From Hydrogenimonas cancrithermarum (GTDB lineage: Bacteria; Campylobacterota; Campylobacteria; Campylobacterales; Hydrogenimonadaceae), in contig NZ_AP027370.1 in NCBI RefSeq assembly GCF_030296055.1, positions 558,001 through 622,000 of the forward strand: a DNA stretch of 64,000 nt, read 5' to 3'. The notes beneath the pieces were generated by a model. It worked only from the letters and a program-made list of their open reading frames with translations, was not told where the DNA came from and searched no databases. How positions within the stretch are numbered: the first letter of the stretch is position 1; each line of letters opens with the position of its first letter. The position numbers were made by a program, and so were the translations under genes. Shown one piece after another: positions 1 through 12,553 of the stretch.

Positions 1-447
1 GAAGAGAACGCCCACATCAGACTCGACAACGAGATGCACGCCATCAAGAAAGCCTTTTTCGCCCGCAACCGGGACGACAATACCCTCGACAACCTCGTTG
101 CAGACTACCTGACCGATCTGCTCACGGCGAAAAAAGAGGAGCTCAAGATACGCTACAAAGACAAAACGGGCGTTTTGACTTTCGGCATTCCCAACATCTC
201 CGTCATCGGCAACGCTTTTCTGGTCGCAAATCCGGATATCGACTTCATCCTAAACATTTCCCCGAATGGGTCGATAAGTTTACGAAGCAACAACAAAGCC
301 GACGTCAGCGAAATCGCGGCGACGCTTGCCGGTGGCGGCGGGCATCCCAACGCGAGCGGCGGACGCATAGGCAATTTTAAAGAGGCTTACAGTTATACGG
401 ATGTAAAATCGTTCGTCGAATCGTTGATCGACGAAAAAACGAAATAG
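1..447 (+). CDS. DHH-family phosphoesterase, C-terminal part (5' end outside window)
   Basis: The reading frame is open from base 1, so the gene starts upstream of the window; 148 residues are visible. Near the end, at visible residues 111-121, is the glycine-rich motif GGGGHPNASGG, the hallmark of the DHHA1 domain that follows the catalytic DHH domain in oligoribonuclease/pAp-phosphatase (NrnA-like) and related enzymes. The metal-binding DHH motifs lie outside the window, so nuclease, pAp phosphatase or another DHH function cannot be told apart. The next gene begins 35 bases downstream on the same strand with its own ribosome binding site. Confidence 0.85.
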   Translation, partial: EENAHIRLDNEMHAIKKAFFARNRDDNTLDNLVADYLTDLLTAKKEELKIRYKDKTGVLTFGIPNISVIGNAFLVANPDIDFILNISPNGSISLRSNNKADVSEIAATLAGGGGHPNASGGRIGNFKEAYSYTDVKSFVESLIDEKTK

Positions 448-482
448 CCACTGCCCTTAAACCAAACAGAACAGGAGTCATT

Positions 483-992
483 ATGAGAAGGCCTGCCCCG
501 ACGGGAACGGAAAGGTTTTTAAAAGAAGAAGATTTTATCGTCTCGAAAACCGACCTTAAAGGCCGTATCACTTACGGCAACAAAATGTTTATCAAAATTT
601 CGGGCTACGCGGAGAGTGAACTGCTCGGAGCGCCCCACTCGATTCTACGCCATCCGGATATGCCGAAAATCGTCTTCAAGCTTCTTTGGGAGCGTATACA
701 GAACAAGCAGGAGATCTTCGCCTATGTCAAAAATCTCTGCAAAGACGGCGGTTTCTACTGGGTCATCGCCAACGTGACCGCGACGATCGCACCCGACGGA
801 TCGATCCGCGACTACCATTCGGTAAGAAGAAAACCGAGCGACAAAGCGATGGAGGTGATACCGCAGCTCTATTCCAAACTGCTTGCGGCCGAAAGAAGCG
901 GTGGCGTGGAAGCCTCCGGGCGTATACTCAACGACATTTTGAATGAAAAAGGAGTCACCTATGACGAGTTTGTCCTCGGCCTTCAGCAATAG
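483..992 (+). CDS. PAS-domain redox/energy sensor (CetB/Aer-like)
   Basis: This 169-residue soluble protein is mostly one PAS domain (about residues 15-120) with the Aer-type signature: [11 protein letters not shown], then HPDMP, then [14 protein letters not shown]. In Aer and Campylobacter CetB this fold binds FAD and reads the redox state. There is no transmembrane segment or signalling domain, so it must act through a partner. That partner is very likely the chemoreceptor encoded next, whose start codon lies 32 bases inside this gene, which suggests translational coupling. The start is ATG with AGGAG seven bases upstream. FAD binding is inferred from the family; the symbol is withheld because orthology to cetB was not tested. 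Confidence 0.85.
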   Translation: MRRPAPTGTERFLKEEDFIVSKTDLKGRITYGNKMFIKISGYAESELLGAPHSILRHPDMPKIVFKLLWERIQNKQEIFAYVKNLCKDGGFYWVIANVTATIAPDGSIRDYHSVRRKPSDKAMEVIPQLYSKLLAAERSGGVEASGRILNDILNEKGVTYDEFVLGLQQ

Positions 993-2436
993 GCAAAGCC
1001 TCGTTTTCCTGATCGCGGCATTGGGTGCCGCTGCCTACCTGCTGGCTACGGGCGGCTACATCGCCGGCGGCATCGTTCTCTTTCTCGCGATTATCGGCCT
1101 CTTCGTCCCTGCGGGTGGTGAAACGGCGTGCGAAAAGATCTTCAACGACCCACTCATCCGCCAGGTGCGCGACGTGCTCATCAAAGCGGGTCGCGGCGAA
1201 CTCTCCGAGCGTATCACGCACATTCCCGAAGAGCATGTCCTCCAGGGAGTCGCATGGGGTATCAACGACATGCTCGACCAGACCGAGCAGATGATGCGTG
1301 ACATCCGCGCCTCCATCGACGCCGCCAACGAAGGGAAATCTTTCCGTATCATTCCCCAACAGGGCTACAAGGGCGACTTCAAAGCCGCCGTACCGGAACT
1401 CAACCAGGCCATCGCCTCGATCGCCGACTCCTACAAGACCAAAATGCGTGGCGAACTGGCCAAAATGTTCGAAAAAACGACCGGCGGTGTCGGTGCTGGC
1501 TTGAAAATCATCCAGGAAGATATCAACCGAAATTCGAACATCATCGAAAAGATCGCGGAAAACACGGAGACGACGGCACAGGATGCCATCGAAAGCGAGC
1601 GGACCGTCAATGCGATCATCAGCAACCTCGACCAGCTTATCCAGCTCATCTCCCATACCAACGAAGCGATCGTTTCGCTCAACGAGCGAACCAACGAGAT
1701 CTCCGCCGTCGTCAACCTCATCAAAGATATCGCCGACCAGACGAACCTTCTCGCCCTCAATGCCGCAATAGAAGCCGCACGGGCAGGCGAACACGGCAGG
1801 GGGTTCGCCGTCGTTGCGGACGAGGTGAGAAAACTCGCCGAACGAACCCAGAAGGCGACACAGGAGATCGCCATTACGATCCAGACACTCCAGCAGGAGG
1901 CCAACGACATTCAGGGCAACTCGGAAGAGATCACGGAAATCGCCACCAATTCGCAAGAAGATGTCAACCGCTTCGAAGAGACGTTGCGACGTTTCGCACA
2001 AATGGCTGATCTCTCGGCGAAACAGGCGAAATATATCCACAACTCCCTCTTCGGAACACTCGCGAAAGTCGATCACATCATCTTCAAATCGCTCGCCTAT
2101 ACGACGGTCCTGAACGAAGATGCCGAAAAAGCGCAACTCTTCAGCGACCATCGCCACTGCCGTTTCGGCGAGTGGTACTACGAAGGCAAAGGGAAAGAGC
2201 TTTTCGGCCACACCAAAGCTTTCAAAGCGATCGAAACCCCGCATGCCACGGTTCACGAAATGGTTCTCAAGACGATTCCCTGCGCGGAGACGAAAACCTG
2301 CCTGACACCCGCCAGACGGCCGATGGTCGTAGAAAACTTTTCGAAAATGGAAGAGGCGAGCAACAGACTCTTTTCTCTTATCAGAGAGATGGTCGAAGAA
2401 GCCAATCCCGACGCCAAACTCGAAACCGTACGCTGA
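961..2436 (+). CDS. Methyl-accepting chemotaxis protein with C-terminal CZB zinc-binding domain
   Basis: 491 residues. The N-terminus is a tight hairpin of two membrane helices (about 12-52) with almost no periplasmic part, so the input must be cytoplasmic, as in CetA/Aer-type receptors. The methyl-accepting signalling tip starts at residue 259 ([19 protein letters not shown]). The C-terminal chemoreceptor zinc-binding (CZB) domain shows the expected 3-His/1-Cys ligands at His372, Cys400 (in HCRFGEWY), His428 and His432. I chose ATG 961, preceded by AAAAGGAG, over an in-frame ATG at 943. Together with the PAS protein this forms a split receptor. CZB domains respond to zinc and, in some homologues, to oxidants such as hypochlorite; which applies here is unknown. 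Confidence 0.93.
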   Translation: MTSLSSAFSNRQSLVFLIAALGAAAYLLATGGYIAGGIVLFLAIIGLFVPAGGETACEKIFNDPLIRQVRDVLIKAGRGELSERITHIPEEHVLQGVAWGINDMLDQTEQMMRDIRASIDAANEGKSFRIIPQQGYKGDFKAAVPELNQAIASIADSYKTKMRGELAKMFEKTTGGVGAGLKIIQEDINRNSNIIEKIAENTETTAQDAIESERTVNAIISNLDQLIQLISHTNEAIVSLNERTNEISAVVNLIKDIADQTNLLALNAAIEAARAGEHGRGFAVVADEVRKLAERTQKATQEIAITIQTLQQEANDIQGNSEEITEIATNSQEDVNRFEETLRRFAQMADLSAKQAKYIHNSLFGTLAKVDHIIFKSLAYTTVLNEDAEKAQLFSDHRHCRFGEWYYEGKGKELFGHTKAFKAIETPHATVHEMVLKTIPCAETKTCLTPARRPMVVENFSKMEEASNRLFSLIREMVEEANPDAKLETVR

Positions 2437-2462
2437 TTTTTCAGCGGACGGCAGATATATCG

Positions 2463-3173
2463 CTACCTGAATGCCGCCATCGTCACGAAATTCCCCCACT
2501 GAAAGATCGTATCGACCGTTTTGAAGCCGCACGCTTTCATCATCGCACCGTTCTCTTCGATCGTATAGGGGATCAGAACATTTTCGAGCGCTTCTCGCTT
2601 GCGCATGATCTCCGTCTCGCTGTACCCCTGCCCTTTTTTGTAATCGTAATAGATATCGATGATCTGCTTGTTCAGCCACTTGCTCTGCATCAAAACTTTC
2701 TCGCTGCAGATAAAGAGACCTCCATCTTTCAAGGATTGGTAGATTTTGGCTACGACACTGTTTCGAACGAGGGGACGAATGAACTGAAGGGTATAATTGG
2801 CGATAACGATATCGGAACCACCGAAATCGTAACGCATCAGGTCGGCACAAACGAACGATACCGGCACTTCCAGTGCCTGAGCCTTTTTCTGCGCCAGCTC
2901 CACCATCGCCGGGGCATTGTCGACACCGATGAATTCCGCCTCGACTTCGCACCGGCTGGCGAGTTCGATCAACAGAGCACCCGTCGAAGACCCCAGGTCG
3001 ACGATACGCATCCCCGGTTTGATGCGCCGCAGCAGAAGTGCGACGATCAGCTCGAGGTTGTGCCGGTAAAAGGGGACCGAACGCTCTATCATGTCGTCGA
3101 AAACCGCCGCCACCCTTTCATCGAACTCGAACTGTTTCTCGATCGGAACTTCGAAAAGTCTATCTTTTTTCAC
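2463..3173 (-). CDS. cmoA: Carboxy-S-adenosyl-L-methionine synthase
   Basis: 236 residues, the usual CmoA length. CmoA converts S-adenosylmethionine and prephenate to carboxy-SAM, which CmoB uses to make 5-oxyacetyluridine at the tRNA wobble position. The SAM-binding loop VDLGSSTGAL is at residues 58-67 and the N-terminus (FDERVAAVFDDMIERSVPFY) is typical of the family. It is the last gene of a long minus-strand operon and overlaps ribF by 14 bases. It faces the chemoreceptor gene across a 26-base gap. Confidence 0.93.
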   Translation of the reverse strand: MKKDRLFEVPIEKQFEFDERVAAVFDDMIERSVPFYRHNLELIVALLLRRIKPGMRIVDLGSSTGALLIELASRCEVEAEFIGVDNAPAMVELAQKKAQALEVPVSFVCADLMRYDFGGSDIVIANYTLQFIRPLVRNSVVAKIYQSLKDGGLFICSEKVLMQSKWLNKQIIDIYYDYKKGQGYSETEIMRKREALENVLIPYTIEENGAMMKACGFKTVDTIFQWGNFVTMAAFR

Positions 3174-3949
3174 GGATTGCCTCGATATCTTTTTCGATCT
3201 GTCGTTTCAAGGCTGCAAGGGTATCGAACTTTCTGTTTTCCCGCAGACGGTGAAACCATTTGATGGAGATTTTCTCTTTCACTTCACCGATTTCGTGATC
3301 GATCAGGTGCGTCTCGAGAGCGAACGATCCATCCGTCGTTTCACGATGGCCGACAAATGTCACGGAAGGGTAGCACGTCGAACCGATGCAGGTCTGCGTT
3401 TCGTATACGCCTGCTTTCGGGAGCAAAAACCTGCTGGTTTCGAGGTTGATCGTAGGTACCAGTTTCTCTTTTCCGATCCCCTGTCCGGCAACTGCCTCGC
3501 CCCATATTTCATACGGGTGGCCGAGCATGGCGTTGGCGGTTTCGATTTCACCCTTTTCGATATGGAGGCGGATAAAACGCGAATGCACCGGGGCTTCCTT
3601 CAGCTTCACCTCCGGCACGGCGATCACTTCCCCGTCAAAAAGCCTCTCGAGCATTGCCACATTTCCGCTCCGTCCCGCACCGAAAAGAAAATCCTCCCCG
3701 ACGACGATGCGGCGAAGTGACGGAAAATCGAACCGGAGTTTTTCGAGAAAAACCTCCGGACTCATATCGCGGATTCGGTCGAAATCGTAGAAAAAAACCG
3801 GCAGATCCGTAAAGCGGGCCCGATAGATATGCGGTGTCAGTGTCGCGCGGTAGTGTTCGATGACGACGATGCCGCCCTCTGTTCCGGCCTGTTCGAAAAG
3901 AGCCTGATGTCCCAGATGCATCCCGTCGAAATTACCGATGGCGACCGCC

Positions 3950-7224
<3,275 letters not shown>

Positions 7225-7228
<4 letters not shown>

Positions 7229-8379
7229 AGTATCTCTCCCTCTTCGATCGCTTCGAAAACCCGTATCGCCTGGCGGTGCTCCTTTACATCGTGGCACCGC
7301 ACGATCGACGCCCCCCGCCGGATCGATTCCAGGTGAATCGCCAGTGTTCCGGGCAAACGCTCTTCCACCGGGGCCGGATCGATTTTGTGAATCATCGATT
7401 TGCGGCTCGCACCGATCAGCACTTCACATCCAAAGTGCGTAAAGTGCTTCATATGTTTGAGCAGCATCAGGTTGTGTTCGAGCGTTTTGCCGAAGCCGAT
7501 CCCCACATCGAGGATGATCTCTTCGCGCCCCAGACCGATCTTCTCCGCCCGTTCGATCCGCTCCATAAAGAAACGGTCGACATCGAGAACGACATGATCG
7601 TAGTGCGGATTCTTCTGCATCGTCTGCGGCGTGCCCTGCATATGCATGACGATATACGCCGCACCATACGACTTTGCCAGTACACCGAGACGCTCGTCCC
7701 GCAATCCGGTGATGTCGTTGACGATGGAAAAACCGTTTTCCAGCGCGTAGGCGACCACTTCGGGCGTGTAGGAGTCGATGCTGAAACGGGCACGCTCGAA
7801 CAGCTTTTCACGTCGGATCGTATCGACAATCGGGACGAGACGCTTCAGCTCCTCATCCGCACCGACAGGCTCGCTTCCAGGACGCGAGGAGACGCCCCCT
7901 ACATCGATGATGTCGGCACCCTCTTCGATCATCTTCCATATCGCTTCGACCGCCGTACGCTCTTTGTAGCGGCTACCAGGGTAGAAGCTGTCGTCATTGG
8001 CATTGACGACCCCCATAATTTTGGTCATGTGCCGCGATTCGTGCAGAAAACTTTCGAGTTCTTTCGCCAACTTTTTGAGACCGAACGGCTGCGCCTTCTC
8101 TTTGCGGACAAGATACCCGAGCTGCCGGGGCGTTCCCATCAAAACGGCATCGTAATGTGTTTGGCTGCAGGTGACGACACCTGTGGGAACCGCAAGTTCC
8201 GCACCCAATGCCAGGGCATCCTGCTTCAGGATGTTCGCGGCACCGACAGGCATATCTTTGATGACAAAAAGCAGTGTCTCCATCTTTTTGGACATGATCG
8301 CCACTCCGCTCTTGTCGCATTCGAGCTGCTTCAAAAGCTTCTTTTTCTCCAAAGGCGTGTCGATTCTGTAAATCTTCAC
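7225..8379 (-). CDS. folP: Dihydropteroate synthase with N-terminal extension
   Basis: 384 residues, about 110 longer than typical FolP. The TIM-barrel core starts near residue 120 with IMGVVNANDDSFYPGSR, the lineage version of the usual MGILNVTPDSF motif, followed by DVGGVSSRPGS and IDSY. It joins p-aminobenzoate to dihydropterin pyrophosphate in folate synthesis. The N-terminal 115 residues have no enzyme motif I recognise; such extensions are normal in Campylobacter and Helicobacter FolP. It overlaps holB and the lipoprotein gene by 4 bases each. Confidence 0.93.
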
Positions 8380-8996
8380 CGTTTTCTCTCCAACAGTTTC
8401 AGAGCCAGACGTGTCAGGACGAAGTTGGGCGGAGACCCCATATCCAAAAGGCGCAGACTCTGGGCGAACGTTTCGAGCATCGCATCGTCCAGGCGGTAGC
8501 GGCCGCTGTTCATCGCCTCTTTGCCCAGTGCTTCCGCAAGCATGGCACCCTTTTTCGCGTCGATTCGACGGTTGGACTGCAAAAATGCGAAGAGTCTCGC
8601 CAGATCGAGCCGCTCGAGATCGAGTCCGATCTCGACGCTCTCTTTCGCGCTGCCCCTATCGTCGATCGGAAGACGGGAGCGGATCGTCGTCAGAAGGCCG
8701 GACTTGGTCGGTGTCATCAGAATGAAATGGATTTTGGAGGGAGGTTCCTCGAGGATTTTGAGCAGTTTGTTCTGCGCGATCGGCGTGAACCGTTTCGCAC
8801 TCAATACAATAACCTTCTCCCTGTCACTTGTCAGATAGGCCTTTTCCACCGCCTCTTTCGCATGTTCGACGAGAAAGTCCTCCGTATCGATGCGATGAAA
8901 AATGGCGTCGTCAAACTCTTTTTTGAGTGTTTCGAAGGTTTCGTCGAAGCGGTCGGTCAGAATGATTTTGGAGCTTAAAAGCGCCATCTCATCCAC
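8376..8996 (-). CDS. holB: DNA polymerase III delta' subunit (short form)
   Basis: 206 residues, much shorter than the 330-residue E. coli delta'. The conserved AAA+ clamp-loader segment QNKLLKILEEPP is present and is followed by the equivalent of sensor 1; no P-loop is seen, as expected for delta', which does not hydrolyse ATP. The short form and its place between hobA and folP match Helicobacter and Campylobacter. It overlaps hobA by 8 bases and folP by 4. Confidence 0.88.
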   Translation of the reverse strand: MDEMALLSSKIILTDRFDETFETLKKEFDDAIFHRIDTEDFLVEHAKEAVEKAYLTSDREKVIVLSAKRFTPIAQNKLLKILEEPPSKIHFILMTPTKSGLLTTIRSRLPIDDRGSAKESVEIGLDLERLDLARLFAFLQSNRRIDAKKGAMLAEALGKEAMNSGRYRLDDAMLETFAQSLRLLDMGSPPNFVLTRLALKLLERKR

Positions 8997-9537
8997 CCAG
9001 ATCGACTTCGGCGAACAGTGCCGCGCTCAGCGTCTTGTCGAAGAGCCGAAAAAGCTGCAGAAGCTTGATGTCGATCAGTTCGTCATGGGAACGAAGCGTA
9101 AAGCTGTTGGTTACCTCTTCGTCCATCACCCAAAGAAGCGACTCGTCGTTTCGGAGCGCGATGCGGGCTTTCGGGTGGTCCGCCGTGCCGATATACCAGA
9201 AAAAAAAGCCTTGGGGATAGCTGAGGCTCAGCATATCGAAAAGCAGGTCGATATCCTGGTCATTCTTGATCGTGTCGGCAAACGGGTAGAGCGCGTCGAA
9301 CGAGAAAAAAGGAAGCAGCGGACGGTTCACCCCCGGGCGGTTGACGCGGCGAACGATGTACTCTTCGAACCAGCGGTTCTGCCCATCGGTGATGATGATG
9401 ACGCTCTGCCCTTCGAGAATTTTGGCGATGGCGTTACCGACGATCGGCGACCATTCGTAGCGCCGCTCCTCGAGCCAGCTCATCATCGTATCGTCGCTGC
9501 GGATCGCCTCGAGCGTCCAGGATAGCAGATCTTTCAA
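8989..9537 (-). CDS. hobA: HobA, DnaA-binding activator of replication initiation
   Basis: 182 residues, the size of Helicobacter pylori HobA, a phylum-specific protein whose tetramer binds DnaA domain I and helps form the orisome at oriC (functional analogue of DiaA). Recognised by sequence character (IIITDGQNRWFEEYIVRRVN, PFFSFDALYPF, FFFWYIGTADHPKARIALRN) and by its place between lysC and holB. The start is TTG at 9537 with AAAAGG seven bases upstream; no in-frame ATG lies near the conserved N-terminus MKDLLSWTLEAI. Both signals are inside a 16-bp perfect hairpin described separately. Confidence 0.92.
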   Translation of the reverse strand: MKDLLSWTLEAIRSDDTMMSWLEERRYEWSPIVGNAIAKILEGQSVIIITDGQNRWFEEYIVRRVNRPGVNRPLLPFFSFDALYPFADTIKNDQDIDLLFDMLSLSYPQGFFFWYIGTADHPKARIALRNDESLLWVMDEEVTNSFTLRSHDELIDIKLLQLFRLFDKTLSAALFAEVDLGG

Positions 9538-9560
9538 AAGAGACCTTTTGAAAGATCTGC
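9525..9560 (-). promoter_or_regulatory. Perfect 16-bp hairpin over the hobA start codon and ribosome binding site
   Basis: On the plus strand GCAGATCTTTCAAAAG (9525-9540) is followed by four bases and then its exact reverse complement (9545-9560). In the hobA message the 3' arm contains the TTG start codon and the first codons, while the AAAAGG ribosome binding site runs from the end of the 5' arm into the loop. Folding would hide the start codon. A true structure is visible; regulation is inferred. Confidence 0.75.
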
Positions 9561-9650
9561 AAGATGGATGATGAATGATGGATGGTGAATCGAATCATCG
9601 ACCCCTCTTCGGTCCCAATGACCTTGCATTCTTCTCACCCTCCAACCTTC
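9561..9650. repeat. Degenerate heptamer-repeat element (copy A) between lysC and hobA
   Basis: Right after the hobA hairpin come four degenerate heptamers (GATGGAT, GATGAAT, GATGGAT, GGTGAAT). About 35 bases later the reverse-complement type appears (TCACCCT, CCAACCT, TCCTACT at about 9637-9655, running into the lysC stop region). The layout, heptamers in opposite orientation around a short core, matches two other intergenic stretches in this window. No gene is seen here. Confidence 0.55.
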
Positions 9651-10856
9651 CTACTTGTCGAGTTCATACGCTTCATGCAATGCGCGGACCGCCAGTTCGG
9701 CGTACTTCTCGTCGATGACCATCGAGACTTTGATCTCGCTGGTACTGATCATTTCGATATTGATGTTCTCTTTCGCCATCGTACTGAAGGCTTTGGCTGC
9801 GACGCCGCTGTGGCTCTTCATACCGACGCCGACGATCGAGACTTTGGCGACATCCTCTTTGTATTCGATCTCGCCGATGCTCTCCTTGAAGCGTTCCATG
9901 ACGGTTTTGACGCGCTCGATTTCACTCTGCGGAACCGTGAAATCGATCTCTGTCTTGCCGTCGGCGCCAATTGTCTGGACGATCATGTCGACGTTGATCG
10001 ACTCGTCGGCGAGGGCATTGAAAATTTCAGAAGCGATACCGGGACGGTCTTCGACCCCTTTGAGGCTGACGCGTGACTGGTTTTTGTCGAGTGCGATACC
10101 GCTTACGAGTGGTTTTTCCATAATATTCTCTTCCTTTGTGATCAATGTTCCGGGATTGTCGTTGAAACTGCTTCGGGTCACGAGGTTGACCCCCATCTTC
10201 TTGGCCAGCTCGACGGAGCGGTTCTGAAGCACTTTGGCACCGAGCGACGCCAGCTCCAGCATCTCGTCGTAGCTGATCATATCCATCTTCTTCGCTTTGG
10301 GTTCGATGCGCGGATCGGTCGTATAGACACCGTCGACATCGGTGTAGATCTCACACAGGTCCGCCCCCATCGCGCCGGCGATCGCCACGGCCGTCAGGTC
10401 GCTGCCGCCACGGCCGAGCGTCGTGACGCGGCCGTCGGGATTGATCCCCTGAAATCCTGCGACGACAACGATCTTTCCGGCTTTGACGGCATCTCCCATC
10501 GGTATGGGGTCGATGTGGTCGATACGTGCAGATGTATGTCTCTTGTCGGTAAATATACCCGCTTGACGGCCTGTCATCGCCGTCGCGGGATACCCCATCT
10601 CGTTGAGCGCGATGCTCAGCAGTGCGCTCGTGACGCGTTCTCCGGAACTGAGCAGCAGGTCCATCGCCTCGCGCTCCGGTGTTTTCGAAAAGTAGTGGGC
10701 ATACTCGATCAGTTTGTTGGTCTCGCCACTCATCGCCGAGACGACGACGATCACGTCGTGTCCCTCGTCCCTGGTCTTCGCGACGCGTTTCGCGACATTG
10801 GCGATACGATCAAGATCACCGACGCTGGTTCCGCCGAACTTTTGTACGATTAGCAT
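9651..10856 (-). CDS. lysC: Aspartate kinase
   Basis: 401 residues. It phosphorylates aspartate, the first step toward lysine, threonine, methionine and diaminopimelate. The N-terminus MLIVQKFGGTSVGD is the kinase signature, and two ACT domains lie at the C-terminus (from about residue 265), the usual site of feedback inhibition by lysine and/or threonine. The start codon shares one base with the stop of rppH (TAATG), so the two are coupled. The 113-base gap to hobA, unusual in this operon, holds the heptamer element. Confidence 0.96.
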   Translation of the reverse strand: MLIVQKFGGTSVGDLDRIANVAKRVAKTRDEGHDVIVVVSAMSGETNKLIEYAHYFSKTPEREAMDLLLSSGERVTSALLSIALNEMGYPATAMTGRQAGIFTDKRHTSARIDHIDPIPMGDAVKAGKIVVVAGFQGINPDGRVTTLGRGGSDLTAVAIAGAMGADLCEIYTDVDGVYTTDPRIEPKAKKMDMISYDEMLELASLGAKVLQNRSVELAKKMGVNLVTRSSFNDNPGTLITKEENIMEKPLVSGIALDKNQSRVSLKGVEDRPGIASEIFNALADESINVDMIVQTIGADGKTEIDFTVPQSEIERVKTVMERFKESIGEIEYKEDVAKVSIVGVGMKSHSGVAAKAFSTMAKENINIEMISTSEIKVSMVIDEKYAELAVRALHEAYELDK

Positions 10857-11341
10857 TACAGGTAACCCTTCTTTCTGAAATAGTCAAGCACCCGTTTGTA
10901 GACCGGACGCTTAAAGTAGGTGATATAGTCGAAAATTTTGTTGTACGGCACAAACGTATAGTGGGAAAATTCCGGCTCCTCCGTATCGAGGTTGATCTTC
11001 GCCCCCGGTTTGAGTCGAACCAGAAAATATTTCTGCCGCTGACCGTCGAACGGATACATCTTTTTCGCGATCATCTCCGGAAAGTCGTAGCTCACCCATT
11101 CCGGAAATTCGGTAATGATCTCCACATCGTTGGTGCCTATCTCCTCTTTGAGCTCACGGAAGAGCGCCTCTTTCGGGCTCTCTCCCTTGTCGATACCCCC
11201 CTGCGGAAACTGCCACGCATCCTTTACATCGCTGCGTGACGCGATAAAAAACTCAACCTTTTCGGGATATTTGGACGAGAGAATGATCGCGGCGACATTG
11301 GGCCGGTATGTTTTTGTCTTCTTTTCGGTTTGATCATTCAT
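10856..11341 (-). CDS. rppH: RNA pyrophosphohydrolase (Nudix)
   Basis: 161 residues with a perfect Nudix box at 48-70 (GGIDKGESPKEALFREL, then KEEIG). The WQFPQGGID motif before it is typical of RppH, which strips pyrophosphate from 5' ends of mRNA or hydrolyses diadenosine polyphosphates. I chose ATG 11341 (MNDQTEKKTKTYRPNVAAI), since the upstream extension is not family-like and would run into the divergent hemW promoter. It is the first gene of the minus-strand operon that runs to cmoA. Confidence 0.92.
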   Translation of the reverse strand: MNDQTEKKTKTYRPNVAAIILSSKYPEKVEFFIASRSDVKDAWQFPQGGIDKGESPKEALFRELKEEIGTNDVEIITEFPEWVSYDFPEMIAKKMYPFDGQRQKYFLVRLKPGAKINLDTEEPEFSHYTFVPYNKIFDYITYFKRPVYKRVLDYFRKKGYL

Positions 11342-11392
11342 AAATTTTTCTTTTGTTTGCGTAACCGTATTTTTCGGCACGTTATTTTTTGG

Positions 11393-11398
11393 TATGAT
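11393..11398 (+). promoter_or_regulatory. Possible -10 box for hemW
   Basis: TATGAT in the AT-rich gap between divergent rppH and hemW, 37 bases before the hemW start. Based on similarity to the sigma-70 consensus only. Confidence 0.35.
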
Positions 11399-11435
11399 TG
11401 TAATAAAAAGTCGATTAAGGACTACTGAGAATTCG

Positions 11436-12497
11436 ATGCAGCACACTCTTTTATATATTCATATTCCCTTTTGTGACAGCAAATGCCACTACTGCAGTTT
11501 CAACTCCTACGTCGACAAGTTCGAGTTGAAAGAGGCTTACATGAAGGCACTTCACCGCCAGCTTCGTCACGACCTGGAACACTACGCCGTTTCGCCGAAT
11601 TCGATAGAAACGGTTTTTATCGGGGGCGGAACCCCTTCTACCATGCCGCCCGAACTCTACGAGCCTATCTTCGAAACCCTCGAGCCTTTTTTGCAGGCGG
11701 AGGCTGAAATCACCTCCGAAGCCAATCCCAACAGTGCGTCCGAGATGTGGCTGGGCGGCATGAAAAGTCTCGGTGTCAACCGCATGAGCTTCGGCGTGCA
11801 GAGCTTCTTCGACGATAAGCTGAAACTACTCGGTCGTGCCCATAAAACGGGCGAAGCGGTCGCAGCGGTGGAGCGTGCCGATGCCCTCGGTTACACCCGT
11901 CTCTCCATCGATCTTATCTATGCGACGATACTCGATACGCCGGAGCGTATCGAAACCGAACTCGAGCGGGCATTCGCCCTGCCGATCGAGCATCTCAGCG
12001 CCTATGAACTGACGATCGAGGAGGGAACCCCCTTTCAGCACCGGCCCGAAGTGCGAAAAGAGTCGATCGAGCAAGCCAAGACGATTCGACGGCAGATCGA
12101 ACGGAGGGGATGGAAGCAGTACGAAATCTCGAACTTCGGTACCCCCTGCCGCCACAATCTCGGATACTGGGAGTACAAACCTTACCTGGGCATCGGCAGC
12201 GGTGCAGTGGGTCGCATCGGTAACGAACGGCTCTATCCGCACAGAATATTGGAACACTATATCGAAGCACCCTTTTTTAAAGAGACGGAAACGCTTGCAC
12301 CGGACGAGATGGTGGAAGAGAAGATATTTCTTGGTCTTCGAAGTGTCATCGGCATCGACGAATCGATTCTTGGCGAAAGGATGAAGGAGAGGGCGCGTCT
12401 TCTAAGAGATGAAGGAAAACTAACCTATCGCGACGGCAGATACTACAATCCCGATTTCCTTCTCAGCGACGAAGTCTCTCTCTTTATCATCAGCTAA
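11436..12497 (+). CDS. hemW: HemW-like radical-SAM protein (HemN family)
   Basis: 353 residues. The radical-SAM cluster motif CxxxCxxC is at Cys13, Cys17 and Cys20 (CDSKCHYC), followed by IGGGTPSTMP and EANPNS, all typical of the HemN/HemW family. The length and lack of the HemN N-terminal extension favour HemW, a heme chaperone, over the oxygen-independent coproporphyrinogen oxidase; older annotations call it hemN. The start at 11436 places the cluster motif near the N-terminus as in the family. It is divergent from rppH. Confidence 0.88.
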   Translation: MQHTLLYIHIPFCDSKCHYCSFNSYVDKFELKEAYMKALHRQLRHDLEHYAVSPNSIETVFIGGGTPSTMPPELYEPIFETLEPFLQAEAEITSEANPNSASEMWLGGMKSLGVNRMSFGVQSFFDDKLKLLGRAHKTGEAVAAVERADALGYTRLSIDLIYATILDTPERIETELERAFALPIEHLSAYELTIEEGTPFQHRPEVRKESIEQAKTIRRQIERRGWKQYEISNFGTPCRHNLGYWEYKPYLGIGSGAVGRIGNERLYPHRILEHYIEAPFFKETETLAPDEMVEEKIFLGLRSVIGIDESILGERMKERARLLRDEGKLTYRDGRYYNPDFLLSDEVSLFIIS

Positions 12498-12553
12498 TCA
12501 CTTTTTTGATAGACTTTGAACCAAAAATTTATGTGTAACGAAAAGGACATGCG

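Noticed and set aside
955-2952. 665-residue open frame on the minus strand
   Set aside because: It lies antisense to the chemoreceptor and runs into cmoA; the product is Arg/Gly/Asp-rich with no motif, a shadow of GC-rich coding.
7276-8499. 407-residue open frame on the plus strand
   Set aside because: Antisense to folP and holB; composition typical of a shadow.
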